Shown here: piece after piece, positions 22,646-31,612 of the stretch
Layout of the letters: every line of letters starts with the position of its first letter
Position numbering within the stretch: the first letter of the stretch is position 1
From: an uncultured Ruminococcus sp.
GTDB taxonomy: Bacteria > Bacillota > Clostridia > Lachnospirales > Lachnospiraceae
NCBI GenBank assembly: GCA_900066355.1
Contig: FMEL01000004.1
Span: 1-47,500, forward strand
Reading direction: 5' to 3'
Length of the DNA: 47,500 nt
Position numbers and translations under genes: made by a program
The notes under the pieces: generated by a model
Seen by the model: the letters and a program-made list of their open reading frames with translations, nothing else
Told to the model about the DNA's origin: nothing
Databases searched by the model: none

Positions 22646-24901
22646 ATGAAAAACTTTTCACAGTGGGAAGGTTTCAAAGGAAACCGTTGGAAAGAAAAAA
22701 TCGACGTTCGTAACTTTATCTCAATGAACTACACACCATATGACGGAGATGCCTCCTTCCTGGAAGAACCAACAGAAGCAACAAACAAACTGTGGGGAAA
22801 ACTTCAGGAACTGCAGAAAGAAGAACGTGCCAAAGGCGGAGTTCTGGATATGGAAACAGAGGTTGTTACATCTCTGACAGCATATGGCCCGGGATACATC
22901 GATGAAGACCTCAAAGATCTTGAAAAAGTTGTTGGTCTTCAGACAGACAAACCGCTGAAACGTGCATTTATGCCATACGGTGGAATCAAAATGGCAGAGC
23001 AGGCCTGCGAAACTTACGGATACAAAGTAAGCGACAAGATCAAAGACGTATTCCACAACTATGAATTCAAAACACACAACCAGGGTGTATTTGATATCTA
23101 CACACCAGAAATGAAATTAGCCCGTCACAACAAGATCCTGACAGGTCTTCCGGATACTTATGGACGTGGACGTATCGTTGGTGACTACAGACGAGTAGCA
23201 CTGTACGGTATCGACGCTCTGATCGAAGGAAAACAGAAAGACTTCGCAGCTTGCGACCGTCAGGGTATGAGACGTTATGACTTCCAGCTTCGTGAGGAGA
23301 TCGCAGATCAGATTCGCGCACTCAAAGGCATGAAAGTTATGGCTGAAGCTTACGGATATGATATTTCACAGCCGGCTAAAGATGCAAGAGAAGCATTCCA
23401 GTGGCTGTACTTCGGATATCTTGCAGCAATCAAGACTCAGAACGGTGCTGCAATGAGTGTTGGACGTATCTCTACATTCCTTGATATCTATATTGAAAGA
23501 GACCTTGAGAACGGAACTCTTACAGAGAAAGAAGCTCAGGAGCTTGTTGATCACATGGTAATGAAATTCCGTATGGTTAAATTTGCACGTATTCCTTCTT
23601 ACAACCAGCTGTTCTCCGGTGACCCGGTATGGGCAACTCTGGAAGTTGCAGGTATGGGACAGGATGGACGTACAATGGTAACAAAGAACGACTTCCGTTT
23701 CCTGCACACTCTGGAAGACATGGGACCGGCTCCGGAACCGAACCTTACTGTTCTGTATTCTTCAAGACTGCCGGAAAACTTCAAGAAATATGCAGCTGAC
23801 ATCTCCGTACTGACAAGCTCTATCCAGTATGAGAACGATGATGTTATGCGTCCGGTATGGGGCGATGACTACAGCATTTGCTGCTGTGTATCTGCTACTG
23901 AAACAGGTAAGGAAATGCAGTTCTTCGGAGCTCGTGCAAACCTTGCAAAATGCCTTCTGTATGCTATCAACGGTGGTGTTGATGAAAAGACAAAACAGCA
24001 GGTAGGACCGAACTATCAGCCGATTACTTCTGAGTACCTTGATTATGACGAAGTAGTTGCTAAATATGACAAGATGATGGACTGGCTGGCTCATCTGTAT
24101 GTTGGAACACTGAACATGATCCACTACATGCATGACAAATACTACTATGAAGCAGCAGAGATGGCTCTGATCGATACAAAAGTTGACCGTTCTTTCGCAA
24201 CTGGTATCGCTGGATTCTCTCACGTAGTAGACTCCCTGTCCGCTATCAAATATGCAAAAGTTAAAGCTATCCGTGACGAAGACGGAATTACAACAGACTT
24301 CCAGGTAGAGGGTGACTTCCCACGCTATGGTAACGATGATGACAGAGCAGATGAGATCGCAACAACACTGCTTTCTACATTCCTTGAGAAACTGAAACAC
24401 ATCCATACCTATCGTGATTCCAAACCTACTACTTCTATCCTTACCATTACATCCAACGTTGTTTATGGTAAAGCTACAGGATCCCTTCCGGATGGAAGAA
24501 AAGCAGGAGAGCCGCTGGCACCTGGTGCAAACCCGTCCTACGGTGCAGAGCAGAACGGACTTCTTGCTTCCCTTAACTCTGTTGCAAAACTGGACTATGA
24601 AGATGCCCTTGACGGAATCTCCAATACTCAGACCATCAACCCGGATGCTCTGGGACATACAGAAGAAGAACGTACAGAGAACCTTGTTCATGTACTTGAC
24701 GGATACTTTGACCAGGGTGCTCATCACCTCAACGTTAATGTATTTGGTAAAGAAAAACTGATCGATGCAATGGAACATCCGGAAAAAGAAGAGTACGCAA
24801 ACTTCACAATCCGTGTATCCGGATATGCAGTTAAATTCATCGACCTTACAAGAGAGCAGCAGCTGGATGTTATCGCCAGAACCTGCCACGACAGAATGTA
24901 A
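22646..24901 (+). CDS. pflB: Formate acetyltransferase (pyruvate formate-lyase)
   Basis: This 751-residue glycyl radical enzyme converts pyruvate and CoA to formate and acetyl-CoA in the anaerobic cytoplasm. It has the catalytic cysteines in a CCC run (C412-C414, SICCCVSA) and the radical glycine G726 in RVSGYAVKF near the C-terminus. Length is normal. The start codon follows GAGGTG. Its activase is encoded 2 nt downstream, so they are one operon. Codon use is strongly biased (few rare codons, frequent GAA and AAA), as expected for a highly expressed gene. Confidence 0.98.
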   Translation: MKNFSQWEGFKGNRWKEKIDVRNFISMNYTPYDGDASFLEEPTEATNKLWGKLQELQKEERAKGGVLDMETEVVTSLTAYGPGYIDEDLKDLEKVVGLQTDKPLKRAFMPYGGIKMAEQACETYGYKVSDKIKDVFHNYEFKTHNQGVFDIYTPEMKLARHNKILTGLPDTYGRGRIVGDYRRVALYGIDALIEGKQKDFAACDRQGMRRYDFQLREEIADQIRALKGMKVMAEAYGYDISQPAKDAREAFQWLYFGYLAAIKTQNGAAMSVGRISTFLDIYIERDLENGTLTEKEAQELVDHMVMKFRMVKFARIPSYNQLFSGDPVWATLEVAGMGQDGRTMVTKNDFRFLHTLEDMGPAPEPNLTVLYSSRLPENFKKYAADISVLTSSIQYENDDVMRPVWGDDYSICCCVSATETGKEMQFFGARANLAKCLLYAINGGVDEKTKQQVGPNYQPITSEYLDYDEVVAKYDKMMDWLAHLYVGTLNMIHYMHDKYYYEAAEMALIDTKVDRSFATGIAGFSHVVDSLSAIKYAKVKAIRDEDGITTDFQVEGDFPRYGNDDDRADEIATTLLSTFLEKLKHIHTYRDSKPTTSILTITSNVVYGKATGSLPDGRKAGEPLAPGANPSYGAEQNGLLASLNSVAKLDYEDALDGISNTQTINPDALGHTEEERTENLVHVLDGYFDQGAHHLNVNVFGKEKLIDAMEHPEKEEYANFTIRVSGYAVKFIDLTREQQLDVIARTCHDRM

Positions 24902-24903
24902 TA

Positions 24904-25641
24904 ATGAGTGAAGAAATCAAAGGATATGTCCATTCTCTGGAAAGCTTCGGATCAGTAGACGGACCGGGCGTCAGATATGTGATATTCCTGAGTGGATGTG
25001 CAATGCGCTGCCAGTTCTGCCATAATCCGGACACCTGGAAAATGGGAGAGGGGCAGCAGTACACCCCGTCTCAGCTTCTGAAACAGGCTCTTCGCTATAA
25101 GAATTACTGGGGTAACAAAGGTGGAATCACTGTGAGCGGAGGAGAACCGCTTCTCCAGATTGATTTCCTGACAGAACTTTTCCGTCAGGCAAAGGCAGCA
25201 GGAGTCCACACGACTCTTGATACTAGTGCCAATCCTTATACAGAAAAAGAACCTTTTTATTCCAAATGGCTGGAGCTTATGAAGTATACTGATCTTGTCC
25301 TTCTCGACATCAAACAGATCGACGAAGAAGAACATATCAAGCTTACAGGACAGTCCAATAAGAATATCCTGGCAATGGCACGGAAATTGTCAGATATGGG
25401 AAAACCGATGTGGATCCGTCACGTACTGGTTCCGGGAGGCAGCGATAAAGATGAGTATCTCCACAGGCTTGCAGATTTTATCCATACTTTAAAAACAGTG
25501 GAGAGAGTCGAAGTGCTTCCGTACCATACACTCGGTGTATTTAAGTGGGAACAGCTCGGAATTCCTTATCCGCTGGAAGGTGTCAGACCACCATCCGAAG
25601 AACGGATCAACAATGCCAGAGAAATTCTGGGAGCGATATAA
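24904..25641 (+). CDS. pflA: Pyruvate formate-lyase-activating enzyme
   Basis: This 245-residue radical SAM enzyme installs the glycyl radical on PflB using S-adenosylmethionine. It has the PflA cluster motif C32, C36, C39 (GCAMRCQFCHNP), the GGEPLLQ segment and VLVPGGSDKDEYL typical of the family. It starts just after the pflB stop, which suggests translational coupling. A clear terminator follows at 25664. Confidence 0.97.
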   Translation: MSEEIKGYVHSLESFGSVDGPGVRYVIFLSGCAMRCQFCHNPDTWKMGEGQQYTPSQLLKQALRYKNYWGNKGGITVSGGEPLLQIDFLTELFRQAKAAGVHTTLDTSANPYTEKEPFYSKWLELMKYTDLVLLDIKQIDEEEHIKLTGQSNKNILAMARKLSDMGKPMWIRHVLVPGGSDKDEYLHRLADFIHTLKTVERVEVLPYHTLGVFKWEQLGIPYPLEGVRPPSEERINNAREILGAI

Positions 25642-25663
25642 AACCGGTCAGAAGACTGGAACT

Positions 25664-25705
25664 AAAAAAGATCTCAATGCCAGTGATGGCAGAGAGATCT
25701 TTTTT
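25664..25705 (+). terminator. Terminator after pflA
   Basis: AAAAAAGATCTC (25664-25675) and GAGATCTTTTTT (25694-25705) form a 12-bp perfect stem with a T run. Confidence 0.9.
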
Positions 25706-25737
25706 ATGTAATAGGAAATTACTCCTGAATAAAGTGG

Positions 25738-25768
25738 CCGGAAATGCTTTTTCTACTTGACATTCCGG
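25738..25768 (+). promoter_or_regulatory. Possible structured leader of the PRTase-permease operon
   Basis: CCGGAAATG (25738-25746) can pair with CATTCCGG (25761-25768) with one bulged A. It lies in the 214-bp gap before the phosphoribosyltransferase-like gene. I compared it by eye with purine and PRPP riboswitch consensus elements and do not find their conserved loops, so its role is open. Confidence 0.3.
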
Positions 25769-25855
25769 GCGGTTCATCATACTCTTTTGTAGATGTGTTA
25801 TGAACAGTAACTAAGATATATGAACATAAATGTAGAGGAAAGGGAAAAGGTACAA

Positions 25856-26947
25856 ATGAAAAACTGGGATGATGTTGTTTTGGTGCCGGAGTTCGATGAG
25901 CAGGGCGTTGCATGCTATCGACTTGAAGGCGGAGAGTATGAAAATGAGTATTACGTGATTTCTGAGGCGGAGTCCAGAAAGCTTCTGAATACACCGGAGA
26001 TCGTAGGTTATGAGGTGTATAACTGCCTGGTGTCCTCTACTTCTCAGATGCTTTATTATCTGAAGGAGCAGAAAAAGGTTACGACAGCAAATATTCTATC
26101 TATTTTAAGAGGAGCTTTAAACTATCCTCTGGAAGAGGCATGCTACAGAGAGCATATCCGTGTTCACGATATCAGCTTTCTTTCCAGTGAGCGTGTATTT
26201 GAAAAAGAAGAGATCGCAGGTCTGGAAATCAAGTACAGTAAGCTTACAATGGTTCCGGACAGTACACTGATGATCGGTGACATCATTGCAAGTGGAGAGA
26301 CTCTGATCCATTGCCTTCGCTATGTGACTGATTTTTACAGAGATCATGGTGCAAGACTCCGTAACATCATTATTTTTACAATCGGCGGAACGAAAGGAAT
26401 TGATATCCTCGAGAAGCTTACAGCAGAGATCCGTGAATTCTGGCCGGAATTCGAAGGATTTATCACTGTTTATTATGAAGGGATCTTCAGCACATATCAG
26501 GATAAAGGTGTTTCCGGAATCAATCTTCCAGACGTGGATTTCTACTGGAAGGGTGGTATCGTTGCGCCTGAATTCAGAAGAGAGACACTTTCCATGTGCA
26601 GCCCTCTTTTTGAGAAATGTATCATCTATGATGGCGGTGCAAGGCGTTATGAGATTCATGAGCATGTAGAAGAGGTTCTGGAATTCTGGGAAGGAATCAA
26701 AGAAAGATCTGACAAGATTGACTTCAAGGAACTTTTGGATGAGAAACTTGGTTATCCTACCCCGATCAGTTATGAAGACTGGGTAAAAGCAAACCATTAC
26801 CAGAAAGTTCGTCCGGCTGATGCAAAATGGTTGTATCGTCAGGAACTGGGCTATATCGAGAGTATGAAGGATATCACTTTAAAGGAACTTGCAGAGCAGA
26901 GAATCGGTGAATTTACCGGTGCACTGCGTAAATACATTCTGGACTAA
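25856..26947 (+). CDS. Phosphoribosyltransferase-like protein
   Basis: This 363-residue protein has a type I phosphoribosyltransferase core: ILSILRGALNYP (80-91, PPi loop) and TLMIGDIIASGETL (137-150), the PRPP-binding motif with acidic and small residues before SGET. The N- and C-terminal extensions are longer than in uracil or hypoxanthine enzymes and I cannot assign them. The base used is unknown. The start is ATG 25856 after AAAGG; ATG 25820 is an alternative. A cytosine permease follows after 18 nt, which suggests pyrimidine or related base salvage. Confidence 0.7.
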   Translation: MKNWDDVVLVPEFDEQGVACYRLEGGEYENEYYVISEAESRKLLNTPEIVGYEVYNCLVSSTSQMLYYLKEQKKVTTANILSILRGALNYPLEEACYREHIRVHDISFLSSERVFEKEEIAGLEIKYSKLTMVPDSTLMIGDIIASGETLIHCLRYVTDFYRDHGARLRNIIIFTIGGTKGIDILEKLTAEIREFWPEFEGFITVYYEGIFSTYQDKGVSGINLPDVDFYWKGGIVAPEFRRETLSMCSPLFEKCIIYDGGARRYEIHEHVEEVLEFWEGIKERSDKIDFKELLDEKLGYPTPISYEDWVKANHYQKVRPADAKWLYRQELGYIESMKDITLKELAEQRIGEFTGALRKYILD

Positions 26948-26965
26948 GGGAAACGGGGAGAAAAG

Positions 26966-28243
26966 ATGAGTGAAAAAATGAGAACAGGAAACGGCGTACA
27001 GCAGGCGAGTGGCACAACTGTAGATATCGATTATGCGGAATGTGCAGTACCGAAGTGGAGCAGACGCAGTTTTGTAACAATGTTTATGATCATGCTTGGA
27101 TTTACATTTTTCTCAGCAAGCATGTGGGTTGGACAGGAAATGGCAGCAGGACTTGATTTCTGGGGATTTATTAAGGCACTTCTTCTGGGTGGTGCGATCC
27201 TTGGTGTTTATACAGGTCTGCTTGGTTATGTGGGAGCAGAGACAGGATTAAGTCTTGACTTGCTTTCCAAGAGAGCATTTGGAGAAAAAGGTTCTTATAT
27301 TTCTTCAGCGCTGACAAGCTTTACACAGATTGGATGGTTTGGCGTAGGTATTGCAATGTTTGCGATTCCTGTTGCGCGTGAACTTTTTGGCGGAAGCACA
27401 GCAGTAGAATGGGTGCTGATTTTGATCGCGGGAGCATGTATGACAGCATCTGCATATTTTGGAATCAAGTCTCTTACAATAATCAGTTATATTGCAGTGC
27501 CGCTTGTTGCAGTCCTTGGAACAGTTGCAATGATCATGGCAGTAAGACAGGGTGATGGAACGATTGTAGATCAGTTTGCCAAATCCAGTGGTTCTCTGAG
27601 TGTGATCGGCGGTGCGGGGCTTGCGATTGGTTCGTTTGTATCAGGAGGAACTGCAACACCGAACTTCACACGATTTGCAAAAAATGGTAAACAGGGAACA
27701 ATCGCAACAGTAGTTGCCTTCTTTATCGGAAACTCCCTGATGTTCTTCTTTGGAGCAATCTCTTATATCTTTGTTGGCGGAAATGATATTTTTGAGGTTA
27801 TGATTCGTCTGAATCTGTTTTACCTTGCGATCCTGGTTCTTGGATTAAACATCTGGACAACAAATGACAATGCTCTGTACACAGCAGGACTTGGTCTTGC
27901 GAACATTTTCAATAAGAGAAAGAAACCGATGGTTCTGATCTCAGGTGTTATCGGAACGCTGCTTTCTGTATGGCTGTATTACAACTTCTGTGGATGGCTG
28001 AATATCCTGAACTGTACACTGCCGCCGGTTGGAATTATTCTTGTACTTTCTTATTTTATGAACAAAAAAGCCTATGATACTGATACAGTCAAGATGGTAA
28101 CTGTCAACTGGTTTGCCGTAGCAGGTGTGATCCTTGGTGCAATCGTGGCAAACGTGGTAACCTGGGGAATCGCTTCTATCAACGGTATGGCAGTTGCTGC
28201 GGTATGTTATGTGATCGGAGAACTGGTTAATAAAAATAAATAA
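26966..28243 (+). CDS. codB: Cytosine/purine permease (NCS1 family, CodB-like)
   Basis: This 425-residue protein has about 12 transmembrane helices and the NCS1 pattern: VPKWSRRSFVTMFMIMLGFTF near the start, GLSLDLLSKRAFG, ALTSFTQIGWFGVG, and NIWTTNDNALYTAGLGLAN, which resembles CodB. It imports nucleobases, probably cytosine, with a cation or proton. It is co-transcribed with the phosphoribosyltransferase-like gene upstream. No cytosine deaminase is seen in the window. The ribosome binding site GGGGAG precedes its ATG. It is followed by a strong terminator. Confidence 0.85.
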   Translation: MSEKMRTGNGVQQASGTTVDIDYAECAVPKWSRRSFVTMFMIMLGFTFFSASMWVGQEMAAGLDFWGFIKALLLGGAILGVYTGLLGYVGAETGLSLDLLSKRAFGEKGSYISSALTSFTQIGWFGVGIAMFAIPVARELFGGSTAVEWVLILIAGACMTASAYFGIKSLTIISYIAVPLVAVLGTVAMIMAVRQGDGTIVDQFAKSSGSLSVIGGAGLAIGSFVSGGTATPNFTRFAKNGKQGTIATVVAFFIGNSLMFFFGAISYIFVGGNDIFEVMIRLNLFYLAILVLGLNIWTTNDNALYTAGLGLANIFNKRKKPMVLISGVIGTLLSVWLYYNFCGWLNILNCTLPPVGIILVLSYFMNKKAYDTDTVKMVTVNWFAVAGVILGAIVANVVTWGIASINGMAVAAVCYVIGELVNKNK

Positions 28244-28264
28244 AATGAATTGAGATTTTTCGAT

Positions 28265-28302
28265 AAAAAAAGATTGCCGAATTATGACGGTAATCTTTTT
28301 TT
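28265..28302 (+). terminator. Terminator after codB
   Basis: AAAAAAAGATTGCCG (28265-28279) pairs with CGGTAATCTTTTTTT (28288-28302) with a single G-U pair. Confidence 0.9.
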
Positions 28303-28356
28303 GTTTGGAATTATATAGTAAAATAAAAAAGCAGGTATTTGAAACGGGGTGAATAA

Positions 28357-29295
28357 ATGGCAAAAAAAAGAAGAAAACCGAAGATGGAATTCCGATATTA
28401 CCAGATGTCAGCGGGAAGCCCGATTCTGGCTCTGCTTGGGCAGAAGTGGGTCCAGAATTATGGAAATGGCGTAGACTATCTGCATTTTCATAATTATCTT
28501 GAGATCGGGTACTGCTATGGTGGCGATGGACATATGATATTAGGCGAAGAGGAAGAACGTTTCTACGGAGGCATCGTTACGGTGATTCCGCCAAACTATC
28601 CGCATACAACGAACAGTGATATCGGTACGGTCAGTCGATGGGAATATCTGTTTATAGATGTGGAAGGCTTTATGAAAAGATTTCTGGACAGTCCGGTCAA
28701 GGCTGAAAAAATGATTCAGCGAATATATTCCAAAGCATTGTTTCTCAGAGAAGAGGAATACCCATCCATATCTGCAAAAATCTTAAAGATTATGAATATC
28801 ATGAGAGATGGAGAAGAATTTTATCTGGAAGAGGCAAAGGGAGTTCTTGCGGCACTGCTGGTAGAGATTGCCAGACTGAACCGTCCGTCAGAAGAAGACA
28901 GAGTGGCAGAAGAAACGGGAAAACTTACGAATATGATTACAAGAGTGCTGGACTTTGTTTCTTATCACTATATGGAAGACATTAAGGTAGAGGATCTGGC
29001 GAAAAGCTGCCATATCAGTGAAACACATTTCAGGCGGATTTTTACATCTTATATGAAAGTAACACCGTTAGAGTATATTAATACGGTGCGTATTCAGACA
29101 GCCTGTGAACTTCTGCAGAAAACGGATGATCCGGTTGCAGATATTGCACATAAATGTGGATTTACCACAAATTCAACTTTTAACCGAAATTTCAAACAGA
29201 TTATGGGGGTTACGCCGATTGAATGGCGAAAACGCCCGGAAAGCTACGAACAACAGATCCTGAAGTTTGATATTCACTCAGAAGAAGGATGGTAG
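28357..29295 (+). CDS. AraC family transcriptional regulator with cupin sensor
   Basis: This 312-residue protein has an N-terminal cupin-like sugar sensor (LHFHNYLEIGYC, GDGHMILGEE, VIPPNYPHTT, at about 45-90) and a C-terminal AraC double helix-turn-helix (IKVEDLAKSCHISETHFRRI, VADIAHKCGFTTNSTFNRNF). The start follows GGGGTG. It is upstream of and in the same direction as the galactoside operon, separated by one small gene. A pair of direct repeats at 30078 and 30125 ahead of the binding-protein gene is a likely target. Activation in the presence of a galactoside is an inference. Confidence 0.88.
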   Translation: MAKKRRKPKMEFRYYQMSAGSPILALLGQKWVQNYGNGVDYLHFHNYLEIGYCYGGDGHMILGEEEERFYGGIVTVIPPNYPHTTNSDIGTVSRWEYLFIDVEGFMKRFLDSPVKAEKMIQRIYSKALFLREEEYPSISAKILKIMNIMRDGEEFYLEEAKGVLAALLVEIARLNRPSEEDRVAEETGKLTNMITRVLDFVSYHYMEDIKVEDLAKSCHISETHFRRIFTSYMKVTPLEYINTVRIQTACELLQKTDDPVADIAHKCGFTTNSTFNRNFKQIMGVTPIEWRKRPESYEQQILKFDIHSEEGW

Positions 29296-29369
29296 AGTAC
29301 TTACCAGAGAAATCTGTTTATGATAAATCAGAAGGAAGCGTGTCTGAAAAAGACAGAAAGGAATTTTTT

Positions 29370-29882
29370 ATGTACGACTATAAGATAGTAGAGCAGGTAT
29401 CGAGAAAGAAAAAAAGCATGTCCGGAGTCCTGCGTAAAGTAATGATCATTTTTGCTGTGCTTTTTGTAATACTCGGTATTACGATCTCGCAGTCCTTTAT
29501 GCTGGCAGGATTTCTTCTTGCAGCACTTTATTTTGTGTTTGATATTTTCAGCCAGAAGGATTATGAGTACACCCTGGAAAATGATACACTCAGCATCGAC
29601 GTGATCTATGGCAAAAAATACCGCAAGACTGCGCATGTACTGGAATTAAAAAACATGGAAGTAACTGCACCGCACTGGCACGAAAGTGTTGCAAAATACA
29701 AGAAAAACGGCGGCACGGAACAGCTGAAAAAATTTGACTATACCTCTTATGATGATAATATTCCGTACTATACAATGATCATCAAAGAAGATGGACGCAA
29801 GATTAAACTGCTTCTGGATCTTACAGAAGAGATGCTTCATACGATGAAAACACAGCATCCAGAAAAGGTTTATTTTGCATAA
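29370..29882 (+). CDS. Small membrane protein of unknown function
   Basis: This 170-residue protein has two adjacent transmembrane helices (VMIIFAVLFVILGITI and FMLAGFLLAALYFVF at about 30-65) followed by a soluble C-terminal part with alternating beta pattern (TLENDTLSIDVIYGKK). It may belong to the DUF6106-like proteins of Lachnospiraceae, but I am not certain. ATG 29370 follows AGAAAGGAA; the longer frame to 29289 lacks a ribosome binding site. Its function is unknown. It lies between the AraC regulator and the galactoside operon. Confidence 0.65.
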   Translation: MYDYKIVEQVSRKKKSMSGVLRKVMIIFAVLFVILGITISQSFMLAGFLLAALYFVFDIFSQKDYEYTLENDTLSIDVIYGKKYRKTAHVLELKNMEVTAPHWHESVAKYKKNGGTEQLKKFDYTSYDDNIPYYTMIIKEDGRKIKLLLDLTEEMLHTMKTQHPEKVYFA

Positions 29883-29948
29883 TTCCTTTGAAATTATGTG
29901 AAATGTGTACAAAAAAAGAATAAAAAATTTATGAAATAAGAACAAAGA

Positions 29949-30000
29949 CCTCTCTTGCTGACAAGGAAAGTATACAGAATGTCGAAAAGAGAGGGCTTTT
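29949..30000 (+). terminator. Terminator before the galactoside operon
   Basis: CCTCTCTT (29949-29956) and AAGAGAGG (29987-29994) form a stem with a 30-nt loop, followed by GCTTTTTTC. Confidence 0.7.
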
Positions 30001-30077
30001 TTCATCAAAATAATATGAAGGAAAACGACAAAATACGAAAAACAAACAAAAAATACAAAACTAAAGGCTGTTCATAG

Positions 30078-30157
30078 TGCAAAATAGATAAAATGGTTGA
30101 AAATGCACATTATATGTGCGGTTATGCAAACTATATCAAAAAACGGGATGCTATAAT
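30078..30157 (+). promoter_or_regulatory. Galactoside operon promoter with direct repeats and palindrome
   Basis: TATAAT (30152-30157) has no good -35. Two direct repeats, TGCAAAATAGATAAAA (30078-30093) and TGCAAACTATATCAAA (30125-30140), agree at 13 of 16 positions and are 47 bp apart. The second covers the -35 position, as expected for an AraC-type activator. The palindrome GCACAT-TAT-ATGTGC (30105-30119) lies between them. The AraC protein at 28357 is the probable regulator. Confidence 0.65.
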
Positions 30158-30212
30158 TGGTTCATAAGCAATTCGGAAAAGAGAATACGCTTAATAAAAG
30201 GAGGACACATTC

Positions 30213-31502
30213 ATGAAGAAAAAATTACTTGCAGTATTACTGACAGGCGTTATGGCAGCGTCTTTTGCAGGAACAGCTACAGTTGTTTCCGCTGATTCCG
30301 GAGATGACAATACATTAACCGTATGGGCATGGGACCAGAACTTCAATATCAAATCTATGCAGATGGCTGGTGAGCAGTATGCAAAAGATCACGAAGGATT
30401 CTCAGTAGATATTATCGAAACATCTTCTGATGACTGCCAGACAAAACTTACAACAGCAGCTAACGCTGGTGACTACAGCACACTTCCGGACATCGTTCTG
30501 ATGCAGGACAACAGCTATCAGAAATATCTGAAGAGCTATCCGGATGCATTTACAGATCTCAAAGATATGGATATCAACTGGGATGATTTCGGAAAACTGA
30601 AACAGTCCTACTCCATGGTAGATGACACACATTATGGTGTTCCGTTTGATAATGGTGCTGTTATCGCATGCTACCGTACAGATATCCTTGACGAAGCAGG
30701 ATATACACTGGATGATCTGACAGATATCACATGGTCCAAATTTATGGAAATCGGTAAAGATGTTCATGAAAAGACCGGTAAATACCTCCTTACAAGCGAA
30801 GCTACAGGCGGCGACACTCTGATGATGATGATGCAGTCCTGTGGAGCTAACTTCGTAAATGAAGACGGCGAAGCTTACATCGTTGGAAATGATGTTGCAG
30901 AAAAATGCATCAACCTTTATGTAGACCTCGTTAAAAATGATGTTGTTAAACTTGTAAACAACTGGGATGAATATATCGCAACAATCACAAGCGGTGAGGC
31001 AGCCGGTATCGTAAATGGTAACTGGATCACAGCTACTCTGATGTCTACAGAAGATCAGAAAGGTCTCTGGGAAATCACAACAATGCCTAAGGTTGATGAT
31101 GTTGACACAGCTACAAACTATGCTAACAACGGTGGATCTTCCTGGTACATTACATCTAACTGCAAAAATGTAGAACTTGCAGAAGACTTCCTTGCAAGCA
31201 CATTTGGTTCCAGCACAGACTTCTATGATGCAATCCTTCCGGCATCAGGTGCAATCTCCTGCTATCTGCCGGCTGGTGAATCTGAAGTTTACAATGAGCC
31301 AAACGAATTCTTCAATGGACAGTCAATCTTCTCAACAATTGTAGAATACTCCTCACATATTCCGGAGTTCACAAAGACACCATATCACTATGAAGCAAGA
31401 GAATGTGTCAACACAGCAGTTGTTAATATCGTAAATGGTACATCTGTAGAAGATGCTCTTCAGGAAGCACAGGATACACTTGCATTCAAGATGACAGAGT
31501 AA
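30213..31502 (+). CDS. Extracellular sugar-binding protein of an ABC transporter
   Basis: This 429-residue family 1 solute-binding protein delivers sugars to the permeases downstream. An N-terminal signal (KKKLLAVLLTGVMAASFAGT) ends near VVSA-DSG at about residue 27. The mature part starts NTLTVWAWDQ as in MalE-type proteins. Unusually there is no lipobox cysteine, although Gram-positive binding proteins are normally lipoproteins. A strong AGGAGG precedes the ATG. Together with GH2 and GH42 enzymes, its ligand is probably a beta-galactoside or galacto-oligosaccharide. Confidence 0.9.
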   Translation: MKKKLLAVLLTGVMAASFAGTATVVSADSGDDNTLTVWAWDQNFNIKSMQMAGEQYAKDHEGFSVDIIETSSDDCQTKLTTAANAGDYSTLPDIVLMQDNSYQKYLKSYPDAFTDLKDMDINWDDFGKLKQSYSMVDDTHYGVPFDNGAVIACYRTDILDEAGYTLDDLTDITWSKFMEIGKDVHEKTGKYLLTSEATGGDTLMMMMQSCGANFVNEDGEAYIVGNDVAEKCINLYVDLVKNDVVKLVNNWDEYIATITSGEAAGIVNGNWITATLMSTEDQKGLWEITTMPKVDDVDTATNYANNGGSSWYITSNCKNVELAEDFLASTFGSSTDFYDAILPASGAISCYLPAGESEVYNEPNEFFNGQSIFSTIVEYSSHIPEFTKTPYHYEARECVNTAVVNIVNGTSVEDALQEAQDTLAFKMTE

Positions 31503-31556
31503 TCTGGTCCTGAATATTTAAGTGAAATCGAATTAAGTAGTAAGTAAAGTGAGCGC

Positions 31557-31577
31557 GGGGGACTGCTTGCAGTCCCC
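31557..31577 (+). terminator. Intercistronic hairpin after the binding-protein gene
   Basis: GGGGACTGC (31558-31566) and GCAGTCCCC (31569-31577) form a perfect stem with a 2-nt loop and no T run. It is more likely an mRNA-stabilising or processing hairpin, keeping binding protein more abundant than permeases, than a full terminator. Confidence 0.75.
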
Positions 31578-31612
31578 TGTCTTACGTTGAAGTTTTGAAA
31601 GGGGGAGTTCCT

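Noticed and set aside
23762..24889. Long open frame (375 codons) opposite to pflB
   Set aside because: It is antisense to a highly expressed, codon-biased gene with all catalytic motifs; its Cys-, Ser- and Phe-rich sequence is a shadow.
25706..25855. Purine or PRPP riboswitch before the permease operon
   Set aside because: Only a bulged hairpin is present; conserved loop sequences of the known classes are missing.
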